NCBI GenBank assembly: GCA_025362735.1
Contig: JANYFL010000071.1
Coordinates: forward strand, 1-64,000
DNA: 64,000 bases
Direction: 5' to 3'
Origin: Betaproteobacteria bacterium
GTDB taxonomy: Bacteria > Pseudomonadota > Gammaproteobacteria > Burkholderiales > Burkholderiaceae_D
Part shown: positions 52,330 through 63,098 of the stretch, one piece after another
Layout of the letters: every line of letters begins with the position of its first letter
How positions within the stretch are numbered: position 1 is the stretch's first letter
The notes under the pieces: generated by a model
Seen by the model: the letters and a program-made list of their open reading frames with translations, nothing else
What the model was told of the DNA's origin: nothing
The model's database searches: none
Program-made: the position numbers and the translations under genes

Positions 52330-54123
52330 TTATTCGGCCATTGCCTCGGCCAGCGTCATGCGTCGATATAACCGAAAACGCTCGCTGCGGTCGGAGGCGC
52401 GGCGGCCCTCCCAGATCAGGGACCAGTGCCCAGGCGGCAACTTGTCAGCACGTTTCTGCGGTACGGTGTCCTGGCGTAACAGGTAGTTGCAGACCGAGTT
52501 TTTCAGAATGGATTGGTTCTCGGAGGCGAAGTGCAGATCGGCAAAATAAGCGAACGAGGCGCGCTGCGCCTGGCCCAGCCCATCGCTATCGACACAGCCT
52601 TTGGCATTCACCATGCGATCCGATATTTGCGTAGCGACATCGCGGTAGGTGCGGCTGTAGTTGATCGAGTTCAAGAACAAACTGTTCGCGAGGACCCAGG
52701 TCAGCACCAGTCCGCCACTGGACAAGACGACGCTGCGCCAGAGCACTTTGGGATGTTTGACGATGCGCCAATGTACCAGCCAGAACCAGCCCGCTGTGGC
52801 CAGCGCGGCGAACAGAAAAATAAAGGGATGGAACTCGGGGGTGAATCCCGGCGTCTGTCGCGAGATGGAGCGGTTCCAGGCTTCAGGTGATCCCGTCATG
52901 AGCGTGACCCAACTGAACCAGAGGACAAAAGCGATCAGCGAATAGACCAGCAGACTAAACCAGTCGATGGCATTGGCCGTGCCCCGGCGCAGCGTTGGCA
53001 GTCCGAATGCGGCGAGCATGACCACACCCGGCAACACCATCAGCAGTTGCCCATCGGAAGTGTCTGAGGTGGTCATCAACAAGGCCAGGAAGACGATGAT
53101 ATAACCACAGGGCAAAACCATGTGCGCGGCCTTTAGCTGACGCCGCCAGCTCCAGATCGACCAAAGCATGATCGGCCAGGCGAGCCAGGTGTACCAGGGG
53201 AGGGCTTTGGCATATTTCTGCAGAGCCGTGACACTGATGCCATCGAAATAGGATTTCCACATCAACCAGCGCGTGCCGAAATAGGCCATCGCGTCTGGAA
53301 CGAAGGTGTAAATGAACAGCGGCCAGAGAATGAGCAGGAAAAGCGTAACCGGCAGGGTGAGCGTCAGGAAGGGCCAACGGGACAGCTTCCATTCGGGATG
53401 AAACAACACCAGCGCCAGCCAGAGGATCAGCATGGTGAACATGGCACCTTGCGCATCGGACAATCCCAAGCCCGCCAGCGCCAGCGCCATCCATAAGGCA
53501 CCGAGCTTCGCACGATCCAGACTGCGTGCAGCCGCGTATAGAGCCATACCCAGCATGGCGAGTACCGCGACATCGGACGAGCTTTCGTGGCTGCGTTGGA
53601 GAAAGCCGATGGTGCCCATCAGAATCAGCATCGCGCCGTCGGCTAGCACGCGTCCATAATCACGCGGGTCGGGTTGTCCGCCGAAAGCGAGGGCCAGCGG
53701 TTGCATGGCCTTGCGACGACCGAGCAGATAGGTGCCGTACCAGATTCCCCCCGTCGCCAGCAGAAAGCCAATGATGTTGGCGACACGCGCCGCATGGGGT
53801 GCGCCCAAAAGCCAGCCGAACAATTTGATGCAGAGCGCGCCCACCCAGTACATCAGTGGGCCGCTGTCATAGACCGGCGCTCCGGCCACGTTGGGGATCA
53901 GCCAGTCGGTAATGCCGCCAAAACCGCGTCCCTCGGCCATCGTCCACATGATGCCGAAGCCCGTGGCATCTTCTGTTTTCCATGGATCTCGTCCGACCAA
54001 GCCGGGCAGGATATAAAAAAGACAAAGCACGAGCAAAACCCAGCGCGGCAGCTTGACGGTCGCGGACGCAGTCATGCGTGCGGGCGAGCCGGGAATGGTT
54101 TGTAGGGCTAGCGGGTCAGTCAT
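52330..54123 (-). CDS. ArnT/GT39-type membrane glycosyltransferase
   Basis: A 597-residue integral membrane protein with about twelve helices and a large C-terminal periplasmic portion. The early loop GRDPWKTEDATGFGIMW holds the acidic residues expected of lipid-phosphate sugar transferases of the PMT/ArnT clan. Members transfer sugars from polyprenyl phosphate donors to lipid A or proteins. The donor and acceptor cannot be named. It lies 75 bases from the MATE gene on the same strand. Confidence 0.75.
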   Translation of the reverse strand: MTDPLALQTIPGSPARMTASATVKLPRWVLLVLCLFYILPGLVGRDPWKTEDATGFGIMWTMAEGRGFGGITDWLIPNVAGAPVYDSGPLMYWVGALCIKLFGWLLGAPHAARVANIIGFLLATGGIWYGTYLLGRRKAMQPLALAFGGQPDPRDYGRVLADGAMLILMGTIGFLQRSHESSSDVAVLAMLGMALYAAARSLDRAKLGALWMALALAGLGLSDAQGAMFTMLILWLALVLFHPEWKLSRWPFLTLTLPVTLFLLILWPLFIYTFVPDAMAYFGTRWLMWKSYFDGISVTALQKYAKALPWYTWLAWPIMLWSIWSWRRQLKAAHMVLPCGYIIVFLALLMTTSDTSDGQLLMVLPGVVMLAAFGLPTLRRGTANAIDWFSLLVYSLIAFVLWFSWVTLMTGSPEAWNRSISRQTPGFTPEFHPFIFLFAALATAGWFWLVHWRIVKHPKVLWRSVVLSSGGLVLTWVLANSLFLNSINYSRTYRDVATQISDRMVNAKGCVDSDGLGQAQRASFAYFADLHFASENQSILKNSVCNYLLRQDTVPQKRADKLPPGHWSLIWEGRRASDRSERFRLYRRMTLAEAMAE

Positions 54124-54190
54124 GGTTAATCATGGCTAATGAAGCAATAAACTGAAATGGCGCCAAGAATAATCAGAAAATAGATGGAAC

Positions 54191-54218
54191 AAAAAAGGCA
54201 GCCTAAGCTGCCTTTTTT
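54191..54218. terminator. Bidirectional hairpin terminator after rpmE2
   Basis: AAAAAAGGCAGC (54191-54202) pairs perfectly with GCTGCCTTTTTT (54207-54218) over CTAA. T-runs follow on both strands, so it can end rpmE2 transcription on the minus strand. It also lies ahead of the glycosyltransferase gene. Confidence 0.92.
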
Positions 54219-54249
54219 GCTGCGCAGAAGAGCACAGGAAACCGCATGA

Positions 54250-54510
54250 TCAGGTCGATACCTTGCCAGCGCGGCTGCCGAATTTCTGGCGGAATTTGTC
54301 GATCCGGCCAGCCGTGTCCAGAACTTTATGTTTGCCGGTATAGAAAGGATGTGACTCGGAAGAAACTTCGATTTTCACGAGTGGGTATTCCTTACCTTCA
54401 TGCGTGATCGTGTCCTTGGAATGAAGGGTCGAGCGCGTGATGAACTTGAAATCGTTCGACAGGTCGTGGAAAAGCACGTCGCGATAAGCTGGGTGAATGC
54501 CGTCTTTCAT
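54250..54510 (-). CDS. rpmE2: Ribosomal protein L31 type B
   Basis: An 86-residue 50S protein. The form is type B (zinc-free) because the CxxC-type cysteines of classical L31 are missing, while the sequence [35 protein letters not shown] and [22 protein letters not shown] is clear. Type B paralogues are often expressed in zinc limitation, but here it is the only L31 gene seen. The ATG at 54508-54510 has an AAGGA ribosome site; ten more codons upstream are in frame but not conserved. It follows rho by about 190 bases. Confidence 0.96.
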   Translation of the reverse strand: MKDGIHPAYRDVLFHDLSNDFKFITRSTLHSKDTITHEGKEYPLVKIEVSSESHPFYTGKHKVLDTAGRIDKFRQKFGSRAGKVST

Positions 54511-54640
54511 ATTGATCCTTTGCATTGAGTCGGTAGCCAACCGGTGTTTTGTAGCGCTTTTTTAGCACCGCACCAGCCACTTGCCTGAGTTTAGATAATT
54601 TGGTTTAGAAATTCGAGCTGAAAATTTCAATAAGCCCTTG

Positions 54641-54670
54641 ATTATGCCTGAATAGTGGGGTTTTAGGCAA
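54641..54670 (-). promoter_or_regulatory. Candidate sigma-70 promoter of rpmE2
   Basis: Read on the minus strand, TTGCCT (54665-54670) and CATAAT (54641-54646) stand 18 bases apart. The site lies about 130 bases before the rpmE2 start codon in the rho-rpmE2 gap. Confidence 0.45.
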
Positions 54671-54703
54671 GAGCAGATTCACTATCTCAAGTGATTACAG
54701 TCC

Positions 54704-55966
54704 TTAGCTACCGCGCCGCATCATCTCGAAGAATTCGTTATTGGTCTTGGTTTGCTTCATCTTGTCGAGCATGAATTCCATCGCTTCGATTTCGTCCATA
54801 TCGTGCAGCAACTTGCGCAGAATCCAGATTTTCTGCAATTGATCAGGCTTGATCAACAACTCTTCGCGACGTGTGCCGGAGCGATTGATGTTAATCGCAG
54901 GATAAACGCGCTTCTCGGCCAGACGGCGTTCGAGATGCACTTCCATGTTGCCGGTACCCTTGAATTCTTCGTAAATCACGTCATCCATACGCGAACCGGT
55001 TTCGATCAGTGCGGTGGCGATGATGGTCAGCGAGCCGCCTTCTTCGATATTGCGCGCAGCGCCGAAAAAACGCTTGGGGCGTTGGAGCGCGTTGGCATCG
55101 ACACCGCCAGTCAGCACCTTGCCGGATGCAGGCACCACGGTATTGTATGCACGGCCGAGACGCGTGATCGAGTCGAGCAGGATGACAACATCCATTTTCA
55201 TTTCAACCAGGCGCTTGGCTTTTTCGATGACCATTTCGGCGACCTGGACGTGGCGCGTAGCTGGCTCGTCAAAGGTCGAAGCAACGACTTCGCCTTTGAC
55301 TGAACGCTGCATTTCAGTCACTTCTTCCGGGCGCTCGTCAATCAGCAACACGATTAGAACCACTTCGGGATGGTTGGTCGCAATCGCGTGGGCGATGTGC
55401 TGCATCATCACCGTCTTGCCGCTCTTGGGCGAAGCGACCAGCAGGCCGCGCTGACCCTTTCCGATGGGCGCCATCATGTCGATGATGCGGCCGGTAATAT
55501 TTTCATTACCAGCCATGTCGCGTTCGAGATTGAGCGGCTTGTTTGGAAACAGTGGCGTCAGATTCTCGAACATGATCTTGTTCTTCGACGCCTCGGGTAC
55601 CGAGCCATTGACCTTGTCCACCTTCACCAGCGCGAAATAACGCTCGCCATCCTTGGGGGTACGGACTTCGCCTTCGATGGAATCGCCAGTGTGCAGATTG
55701 AAACGGCGGATCTGTGAAGGGCTGATGTAGATGTCGTCGGTCGACGCCATATAACTGGAATCGGGCGAGCGCAGGAAACCGAAGCCATCCGGCAAAACTT
55801 CCAGACAGCCGTCGCCAAAGACCTGTTCGCCGGTACGGGCCCGTTTTTTCAGGATGGCAAACATCAATTCCTGTTTGCGCAGACGGTTGGCGTTCTCGAT
55901 TTCCAGGCTGGTGGCCAGTTCGAGCAGTTGTGAGACGTGTTGGACTTTGAGTTCAGAGAGATGCAT
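54704..55966 (-). CDS. rho: Transcription termination factor Rho
   Basis: A 420-residue hexameric RNA helicase that stops transcription. The RNA-binding OSB domain has [18 protein letters not shown], and the motor has Walker A in [22 protein letters not shown], Walker B in [18 protein letters not shown], and the QRP-containing later loop. The end ([14 protein letters not shown]) is typical. It lies between trxA and rpmE2, as in many Burkholderiales. A hairpin in the upstream gap may take part in control of rho. Confidence 0.99.
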   Translation of the reverse strand: MHLSELKVQHVSQLLELATSLEIENANRLRKQELMFAILKKRARTGEQVFGDGCLEVLPDGFGFLRSPDSSYMASTDDIYISPSQIRRFNLHTGDSIEGEVRTPKDGERYFALVKVDKVNGSVPEASKNKIMFENLTPLFPNKPLNLERDMAGNENITGRIIDMMAPIGKGQRGLLVASPKSGKTVMMQHIAHAIATNHPEVVLIVLLIDERPEEVTEMQRSVKGEVVASTFDEPATRHVQVAEMVIEKAKRLVEMKMDVVILLDSITRLGRAYNTVVPASGKVLTGGVDANALQRPKRFFGAARNIEEGGSLTIIATALIETGSRMDDVIYEEFKGTGNMEVHLERRLAEKRVYPAININRSGTRREELLIKPDQLQKIWILRKLLHDMDEIEAMEFMLDKMKQTKTNNEFFEMMRRGS

Positions 55967-56119
55967 GGAATGATCCCGTTGGGGATACGAAAAAGATCGA
56001 GGAGAAGGTGAGACCCGAGAATGGGGCCACAGAGTGAACGCTGTTTCAGGCGATCCAGACTACCGAAACAACGAACTGAAAATAAGCGTTACAACGTTTT
56101 TATTTTTTTGGAATTGTAC

Positions 56120-56154
56120 CCGGACGAGGGACTACAACAAGTCTCTTCGTCCGG
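56120..56154. other. Hairpin in the trxA-rho gap
   Basis: CCGGACGA (56120-56127) pairs perfectly with TCGTCCGG (56147-56154), with an inner GGGACT/AGTCTC pairing that is nearly complete. It lies between the trxA end and the rho start on the minus strand. No T-run follows in that direction, so it is not a plain terminator; rho leaders are known to carry attenuation. Confidence 0.5.
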
Positions 56155-56213
56155 ATTTGTTCATGAATGAACCCGAATATTGTCCAAATGTTGCATGGAA
56201 GTTACAGAAGGCC

Positions 56214-56540
56214 TCAAATATTGCTATCAATGAAGGCCGTCAGCTGCGACTTTGAGAGGGCGCCAACCTTAGTGCCGACAATCGCGCCATTCTTGAACAA
56301 CATCAGAGTTGGAATGCCGCGAATGCCGTACTTGGCCGGAACCGCTTGATTTTCATCAACGTTCAGTTTGGCCACGGTCAGCTTACCGACGTAGTCTTTC
56401 GAGACTTCGTCCAGAATCGGGGCGATCATTTTGCAGGGGCCGCACCATTCAGCCCAGTAATCAACCAGGACGGGGGAGTCGGACTTCAGAACATCCGATT
56501 CAAAAGTGGCATCGGAAACGTATTTGATGGAATCACTCAT
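56214..56540 (-). CDS. trxA: Thioredoxin
   Basis: A 108-residue thiol-disulfide reductant. The active site EWCGPCKM (Cys33, Cys36) and the cis-Pro loop [15 protein letters not shown] are complete and the length is normal. The start ATG at 56540 follows AGGTCACG. It precedes rho on the same strand and is divergent from the AddB-like gene. Confidence 0.99.
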   Translation of the reverse strand: MSDSIKYVSDATFESDVLKSDSPVLVDYWAEWCGPCKMIAPILDEVSKDYVGKLTVAKLNVDENQAVPAKYGIRGIPTLMLFKNGAIVGTKVGALSKSQLTAFIDSNI

Positions 56541-56802
56541 CGTGACCTCTTCAGCATTGTGGGGGTTGGTGTGAACGGTATATCAAGTTTGCTTGGGTCC
56601 ATGAAAGGTTTTGACCGTTCAGCTCCCGCGCAATACGCAAATGATGGCACAAAACCCGAAATCAAGTGCGGCCGCCCTGACTTTTGATCGGACGCGATAC
56701 GATGGATTGGCTTTCATGGCTCGCTGTTTCTTGGGAATCATCGCTATGATCGCGCCCTGAACATGGTGTTTTTATTTTCTTATTGACTCGCATCCATCTG
56801 CC

Positions 56803-59604
56803 GTGCAGCCCAACCCTGTGATCCACGATTTGCCATTTACTTCCAGTTTTTGGGTGGATGTGGCACGTCTGGTTCTGCAACGCGAGCAGCCAGAGCGCTG
56901 GGTCATTCTCGTTCCATCGACTCAACACAGTGAGTTGTTGCGTCAGGCTTTGGCCGTCGAGCTGAAACAAAATGGCCGCCGCGTGATGCGTTTGCCGCAG
57001 ATTCAGACCCCTGCAGACTGGCTGCAGTCGCTTAGTGGTGCAATGGCTCGGCCCGATACTGAAATCGTCCGACGCGTGGAATTACATGCGCAACTGCACC
57101 AAACTGCATGGCTGTCACAGGTGTTGGGTGGTCAAGGTGAACGCGATGGGCTTTGGGCTTTGTCGCGTCAGCTACTGCAGATCAATGATGAACTCACCTG
57201 GGCGGCATTGGCGCGGGCTGACTCATCCCTGGCAATTCCAGAGTTGGAAACCCGCTTAAGAGGATTGATCCGGGGCCGCTATGGCGAGTTGGCCTGGAAA
57301 GCCTGTTCGCCAGAGGCCGAACTCGCGCTAGGAATATGGCGGGCCAGCTTGTCGGCTGATCCCAATGAACCGGGAATCGTGAACCAATTGCGTCGTTTCC
57401 ATCGAGTTTTGCAAGAGACTTCGGCCCAACCTGTTCTGACGGTCGCTCGCCACACTTTTGCGCCTCACGAGCGTACTTTGCTGGAGCAATATGCAGCCAG
57501 GCATACCGTCGAGTCCATTGATATTGACTGGTCAAAAAGTCTATCGCCGGCCTTGCAGTTGATCTGGCCCGAATGTCTGAGCTCGCCAAACACAGATGTA
57601 GCTATTCCCGATTTGCGCACCCGCGCTGCGCAGTTGCAATCGGAAAGCCAGCCGTTGTCAAAGCTGGAATTGCATGGTTGTGCCAGCCTGGAAGATGAAG
57701 CCATGACAGCGGTTGCCCGGATTCTTGAATGGCTGGATGCCGGTCATCGCAATATCGGTCTGATCGCACTGGATCGCATCGTCGCGCGCCGTATCCGCGC
57801 CTTGCTTGATCGGGCGCAGGTGAGGGTGCAAGATGATACGGGCTGGAAATTTTCTACGTCCAGCGCAGCCGGAGCCTTGATGCGCTGGCTTCAACTGGCC
57901 GCATTCGATAAGGAAAACTGTGAAACCAGCGTCTTGCTCGATTGGCTCAAATCACAGTTTACCTGGCATGACATCGAATATAAAGCAGCTCTGATTGCCT
58001 GCATGGAAACCGCTTGGCGCAGCAGCAATACGCTACGCGGCTGGAATGCGATGCAGAAAGCCTTGCAAACATCTGAACTAATAGCAGACCCTGTTGCGCA
58101 GCAAGCCATCAAGCGCCTGCGCGAAGTCCAGCAGCAAGCCTCGGTACCAACAGGAAAACAAAGCTTGAGCCGATTTTTCTCCTGGCTTCAACGCACCCTG
58201 TTGAGTAACGGCATGCAGGTTGCAATGGCTGCAGATAGCGTCGGCGCAAGCCTGCTGGAATTGCTCAATGAATTAGCGCAAGCGGTCGGTGGACAGACTA
58301 CGCGTCACAGTTATGGTGAATGGCGCGATTTCATTGCCGATGCACTGGAGAACAGTACCTTTCGTGATCGCAATATCGAAAGCCCGGTGATCCTTTGTTC
58401 GATGCAGTCTGCACGCTTGCGCAGCTTTGACCATGTCGTCATCGTCGGTGCTGATGCGCGTAACTTTGGCGTTCGGGATACCGATTCGCTATTTCTGACG
58501 CCCGGACTGCGCAGTGAACTTGGTTTGCATGATCGCCAGGCCGAGCAGCACGAGCGCTTGCTCGACCTTGCACTCTTGCTGACCTTGCCCAAAGCAGTTG
58601 TCATGACCTGGCAGGCTCGGCTCGGCGCTGAGCCCAATCCCGTGGCGCCACCGCTCGAGCGTTTGTCCCTGATGCATCGTCTGGCTTTCGACGACGATCT
58701 GCATCGCCAGTTCGACTGGCCAAGTGTTCAAGCGGAGATCCATCCGCTATCGATGCCCGCGCCGAATGCGCCAGAACTGGTACCGACGAAACTCTCCGCT
58801 TCGGCCTATAACCGCTTCATCAGTTGTCCCTACCGCTATTTTGTTCAGGCCATGCTGGGTCTGAAGCCGCTGGACGAGATGAGTGAAGAGGCCGAGAAGC
58901 GGGACTACGGTGAACTGCTGCATCGCATTTTGCAGCAGTTTCATGCCAGGCTGGGTAGCGAAGCTCAAACACTGCAGCGCACAGATCTGATTGCTCAACT
59001 GCAAGTTGTCACGGCTGCGATGTTCGAGCCGCTGGTTGCTGCGAATGGGGATTTCATCGCCTGGCGCGAACGCTGGTTACAAGTATTGCCGTCCTATGTG
59101 GACTGGTTACTGGACTGGACAGCGCAAGGTTGGCGTTTCGATGCAGCGGAAAAATGGCATCGCGCCGAGCTGATGCTTGACATCAATGCACAGCAACGTC
59201 CTTTGACATTGATTGGCCGTGTAGACAGGATTGATCGCCGAATTGATCAAGATGGTGCTGGAACTCAGACCGTCATCGACTACAAAGCCAAAGCTAAAGA
59301 TCGCTTGAAAAAAGATCTGGCTATTCCCGGTGAAGACACGCAATTGCCGTTCTATCGTCTGCTCTTGCCCGCAGCCCACGATGCTTTTTATCTGCGCGTC
59401 GATACGGGTAAGGTCGAAGCGGTGCGCAGCGAACAACCCATCGATGCACTGAGTGAAGCACTGTATCAACGCATTGTTCTGGATTTCACTCATCTGCTCA
59501 CTGGCGCAAGCCTGCCAGCCAACGGGACCGACGCTGCCTGCAAGTATTGCGACGCGCGCGGTCTGTGCCGCAAGGGACATTGGTCTGAAGAGGAACAAGT
59601 GTGA
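56803..59604 (+). CDS. AddB-like PD-(D/E)XK nuclease subunit
   Basis: A 933-residue protein of the RecB/AddB type, partner of the following helicase in processing double-strand breaks. The nuclease domain near the end has the GRVDRIDRRIDQ Asp and TQTVIDYKAKA (DYK). Four Cys (CPYRYF, then CKYCDARGLC) match the Fe-S cluster that staples the nuclease in AddB. The N-terminal 600 residues are the helicase-like part without the intact Walker A. It begins at a GTG (56803) and its stop overlaps the next GTG start (GTGA), a coupled pair. Confidence 0.9.
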   Translation: MQPNPVIHDLPFTSSFWVDVARLVLQREQPERWVILVPSTQHSELLRQALAVELKQNGRRVMRLPQIQTPADWLQSLSGAMARPDTEIVRRVELHAQLHQTAWLSQVLGGQGERDGLWALSRQLLQINDELTWAALARADSSLAIPELETRLRGLIRGRYGELAWKACSPEAELALGIWRASLSADPNEPGIVNQLRRFHRVLQETSAQPVLTVARHTFAPHERTLLEQYAARHTVESIDIDWSKSLSPALQLIWPECLSSPNTDVAIPDLRTRAAQLQSESQPLSKLELHGCASLEDEAMTAVARILEWLDAGHRNIGLIALDRIVARRIRALLDRAQVRVQDDTGWKFSTSSAAGALMRWLQLAAFDKENCETSVLLDWLKSQFTWHDIEYKAALIACMETAWRSSNTLRGWNAMQKALQTSELIADPVAQQAIKRLREVQQQASVPTGKQSLSRFFSWLQRTLLSNGMQVAMAADSVGASLLELLNELAQAVGGQTTRHSYGEWRDFIADALENSTFRDRNIESPVILCSMQSARLRSFDHVVIVGADARNFGVRDTDSLFLTPGLRSELGLHDRQAEQHERLLDLALLLTLPKAVVMTWQARLGAEPNPVAPPLERLSLMHRLAFDDDLHRQFDWPSVQAEIHPLSMPAPNAPELVPTKLSASAYNRFISCPYRYFVQAMLGLKPLDEMSEEAEKRDYGELLHRILQQFHARLGSEAQTLQRTDLIAQLQVVTAAMFEPLVAANGDFIAWRERWLQVLPSYVDWLLDWTAQGWRFDAAEKWHRAELMLDINAQQRPLTLIGRVDRIDRRIDQDGAGTQTVIDYKAKAKDRLKKDLAIPGEDTQLPFYRLLLPAAHDAFYLRVDTGKVEAVRSEQPIDALSEALYQRIVLDFTHLLTGASLPANGTDAACKYCDARGLCRKGHWSEEEQV

Positions 59605-62600
59605 GTTCGCTGGATTCCATTTCTCCGTTTTCGGTCAACGCACGGCCCGTCAATCGTGCTGAACTGGAGCGCGTCGCGCTTGATCCCCAGCGCAGTGTAG
59701 TGGTGGAGGCGTGCGCAGGCAGCGGCAAGACCTGGTTGCTGGTCGCACGCATCATGCGGTTATTGCTGGCTGGTGCGCAGCCCGGAGAAATTCTCGCCAT
59801 CACGTTCACGCGCAAGGCCGCTCAAGAAATGCGCGAGCGCCTGCTGCAATTGCTGGAAGAATTGGCGACGAGAGAAGACAAGCAGGTTGTTCAGTTGCTT
59901 CAACAGCGTGGTCTGGATAGTGCCAGTGCTGAACACCTGTTGCCACAAGCGCGTGGCTTGCTTGAAATTGTACTGACCGTTGATGCGCCAATGGTGATCG
60001 ATACCTTTCACGGCTGGTTTGGACGCATCGTGCGCGCCGCACCTTTGATGTCAGGGATTTCTCCGGGTTTAACCACGACTGAACGGACAGGTGAATTATT
60101 CAATGAGGCACGGAGAGATTTTCTGAGTCAAGTCAACCATGACGAAAACTTGCGAGCGCACTACATTGAGTTGCTGCACCTCGCTGGAACGTCAACTTGG
60201 GATTTGCTTGCGCGCGTGTTGCAGCGACGCAATGAATGGCACAGCTACGTGCAGGATCATTCCATTGATGCGGTACTGGACGAGATGGCGGGCGAGTCTG
60301 GTTTGGCCGATGTGCAAGAAGACCCCAGGCGCAGCTTGATAAGTGATGCTGAATTTCTGGCCGGATTGCGTGAAGTCGCAAGTTGTATCGGAGAGGGTAC
60401 CGATGCGGAGAAAAAAAGAGTCGACGCCGCCCTCAGTGCAATCGAAGAACTGGAGCGTCAAGATTTCAGAACAAGCTTGACTGCGGATGCATTACAGAAC
60501 TTTGAGTCGCTCTACGATGCAGCCACTCAACTGGTCAAATTCAAGACCAACAATAACCCTCAAAAACTAACCAGGGAATCGAAAAAGATTGCATGCGAGC
60601 ATTTTGGCCCGCAAGGTGACGAACGGCTCAAGTTGAAGATTCAAAATCTGACCGACCAGATCATCAGTGCCAACAATGTCGCCCTCGACTACCGCAACCT
60701 TGCTTTGAACCGTGCTGCCCTGCATTGTGGTGCGGCTTTGATGGAAGCCTATGCCGCAGTCAAGCAGCGCAACGGCATGCTCGATTTCGACGACCTCGAA
60801 TGGCACGCGGCGGCACTGGCCCGTAATGAAACCACGGCAGCTTATGTCCAGACCCGCCTGGATGGTCGCTACAAACATCTATTGATTGATGAGTTCCAGG
60901 ACACTAATCCCTTGCAGTGGTCGGTGCTGCGCAGCTGGTTGGATGCGTATGGTGAAGACAGTGCCCGGCCTTCGGTTTTTCTGGTGGGTGATCCGAAACA
61001 ATCCATCTATCGCTTCCGCCGAGCCGAGCCACGTATTTTCGAAGCCGCCCAGCGCTTTCTGCATCAACACTATGGCGCCGATGTATTGCGGACCAATCAG
61101 ACCCGGCGTTGCGCCCACGCGATTGTCACCGCGCTGAACGCCGCTTTGCTGAATGCGGAGTATCCCCTTTATGCCGAGCACACGCCGATTACTACAGCGA
61201 CCGAAGGCGAAGTCTGGCGACTGCCGTTGATTCCGCGCCCCGAAAAAAGTGTCAAACCCGATTCGGATGTGCTGGTATTGCGCGATGCGCTAACCACGCC
61301 GCTGGAAGAAGCGGAAGTCACACAACACGAACAGGAAGCAGTGCAGATTGCCAATGTCCTGCGTGGTCTCATTGGTGTGCGTACGATTACCGATGAGCGA
61401 GGCATTCAGCGTCTGGCCGAGTACCGTGACGTGTTGTTGCTGGTTCGTCAGCGTGCTCGCATCACGCCGCTCGAACGCGCGCTGCGCGTTGCAAACATTC
61501 CCTATGTGAGTGACCGACGCGGAGGTTTACTGGATACGCTGGAAGCACTTGACCTGAGCGCCTTGCTGAATTTTCTGGTCGTGCCCTTTGCTGACCTTAC
61601 CTTGGCCCATGTGCTGCGCACCCCGATTTTTTCCTGCAGCGATGAGGACCTGATTGCACTCGCAAAGCATTCCGCTCAGCAAGCCTCGACCTGGTGGAGC
61701 CGTCTACAAAACCTTTCTCCAGAATTGCGTCAGGAGCGACCCCGGCTTCACGAAGCGCATGAACGTTTGAAACACTGGCTCGAACTGGCCGGCATTCTGC
61801 CGGTACATGATTTGCTAGATCGTATCTATCATGAAGGCCGCGTCATTGAACGCTATGTGGCGGTGGTGCCTGCCGCCATGCGCGTGCAAGTGCGAGCCAA
61901 CTTGCTGAGTTACATGGAGCTGGCGCTTCAACTGGATAGCGGACGTTACCCCAGCCTACCGCGTTTCATCGATGAATTGCAGGCGCTGAGTCAGGCCACA
62001 GAGCAGGAATCGCCCGACGAAGGCATTACCGATCATGGCAACACCGCACGCATTCTGACCGTGCACGGTGCCAAGGGGCTCGAAGCACCGATTGTGGTGC
62101 TGGTCGATGCCAATGCCGAATCGAGCCGCAACAATGCCTGGTCGGCCCTGATCGACTGGCCGCCAGAAGACGACCGTCCCAGTCATTTTTCGGTATTCGG
62201 CAAGAAAGAAGAACGTGGCGAGGTACGTGCGGCCTTGTTCGAAATGGATGAAGCGCTAGCCCAGCGCGAAGACTGGAATCTGCTCTATGTCGCGGCTACG
62301 CGCGCAAGAGAAGTGCTGTTGATTTCGGGTGTCACCTCCTATAAAGGGGCCGGGAATAGTTGGTATCAACGCCTGCTGGCTGTGCAGGAGCGTGCGCTTG
62401 AAAGGATGGAACGAGCACTGCCGGGCGAAACGGATTCTTTTGAAAGTGAATCCATCACGGTCGAAGATTTTCAGCCTCGCCCGCGCTGCATCGGACAACG
62501 CGTAGCGGAGAGCGAAGCAAGCGCGCAGGACGAGGAAAACGAAGCGCAACGCAGGCGCGGCATTGCCCTCCATGCCGTTCTAGAGCAGCAGGCTGGCCGT

Positions 62601-62993
62601 GGCTTTGATGCAGAGCAGGCGCAGCGCATTGCAAGGGCCCGGTTGCCAGAAGCCGAGGCGCAAGACATCGCCGACACAGCGGCCCGCATGCTCGCAGCAC
62701 CGCAACTACGCCGCTTTTTTGATTCATCCCTTTATCTACGCGCCGACAACGAACTCGAGCTGTTGACGGCGGATGGTGACTGGATGCGTATCGACCGTCT
62801 GGTGGAACTCGCCCCCGAACAGGGTAATGAAGTCTGGGTGCTGGACTATAAATCGCAACATGGCAGCCATGCAGTGCCGGACGAATACCGTGCCCAGCTC
62901 GAACGCTATCGAAGCGTGATCCGCGCGCTTTATCCAGATTGTACGGTGCGTGCAGGTTTGTGCTTTGCCGACGGCGTTTTGTTCGAGATTTGA
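59601..62993 (+). CDS. AddA-like UvrD/RecB helicase-nuclease subunit
   Basis: An 1130-residue superfamily 1 helicase-nuclease. Walker A is VVEACAGSGKTWLLV, followed by LAITFTRKAAQEM; motif II is LLIDEFQDTNPLQW, motif III VGDPKQSIYRFRRAEP, then TVHGAKGLEAPIVVLVDAN and YVAATRAREVLL. The C-terminal nuclease domain has DWMRIDRLVEL and VWVLDYKSQ (D and DYK). The protein starts at a GTG overlapping the addB-like stop. Together the pair substitutes for RecBCD in DNA break repair and recombination. Confidence 0.95.
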   Translation: MSSLDSISPFSVNARPVNRAELERVALDPQRSVVVEACAGSGKTWLLVARIMRLLLAGAQPGEILAITFTRKAAQEMRERLLQLLEELATREDKQVVQLLQQRGLDSASAEHLLPQARGLLEIVLTVDAPMVIDTFHGWFGRIVRAAPLMSGISPGLTTTERTGELFNEARRDFLSQVNHDENLRAHYIELLHLAGTSTWDLLARVLQRRNEWHSYVQDHSIDAVLDEMAGESGLADVQEDPRRSLISDAEFLAGLREVASCIGEGTDAEKKRVDAALSAIEELERQDFRTSLTADALQNFESLYDAATQLVKFKTNNNPQKLTRESKKIACEHFGPQGDERLKLKIQNLTDQIISANNVALDYRNLALNRAALHCGAALMEAYAAVKQRNGMLDFDDLEWHAAALARNETTAAYVQTRLDGRYKHLLIDEFQDTNPLQWSVLRSWLDAYGEDSARPSVFLVGDPKQSIYRFRRAEPRIFEAAQRFLHQHYGADVLRTNQTRRCAHAIVTALNAALLNAEYPLYAEHTPITTATEGEVWRLPLIPRPEKSVKPDSDVLVLRDALTTPLEEAEVTQHEQEAVQIANVLRGLIGVRTITDERGIQRLAEYRDVLLLVRQRARITPLERALRVANIPYVSDRRGGLLDTLEALDLSALLNFLVVPFADLTLAHVLRTPIFSCSDEDLIALAKHSAQQASTWWSRLQNLSPELRQERPRLHEAHERLKHWLELAGILPVHDLLDRIYHEGRVIERYVAVVPAAMRVQVRANLLSYMELALQLDSGRYPSLPRFIDELQALSQATEQESPDEGITDHGNTARILTVHGAKGLEAPIVVLVDANAESSRNNAWSALIDWPPEDDRPSHFSVFGKKEERGEVRAALFEMDEALAQREDWNLLYVAATRAREVLLISGVTSYKGAGNSWYQRLLAVQERALERMERALPGETDSFESESITVEDFQPRPRCIGQRVAESEASAQDEENEAQRRRGIALHAVLEQQAGRGFDAEQAQRIARARLPEAEAQDIADTAARMLAAPQLRRFFDSSLYLRADNELELLTADGDWMRIDRLVELAPEQGNEVWVLDYKSQHGSHAVPDEYRAQLERYRSVIRALYPDCTVRAGLCFADGVLFEI

Positions 62994-63098
62994 CGCATGG
63001 GTACACGCTAAAGCGCATCAGCGGACTCGGTTCTTGATTTAGACAAACTTGAATGGCACACTCCGATGTCTCTAAATTACCTCAGCCTAGGAGGCATC

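Noticed and set aside
56034-56255. Plus-strand frame of 73 residues in the trxA-rho gap
   Set aside because: No ribosome site, overlaps the trxA end and the hairpin; likely non-coding.
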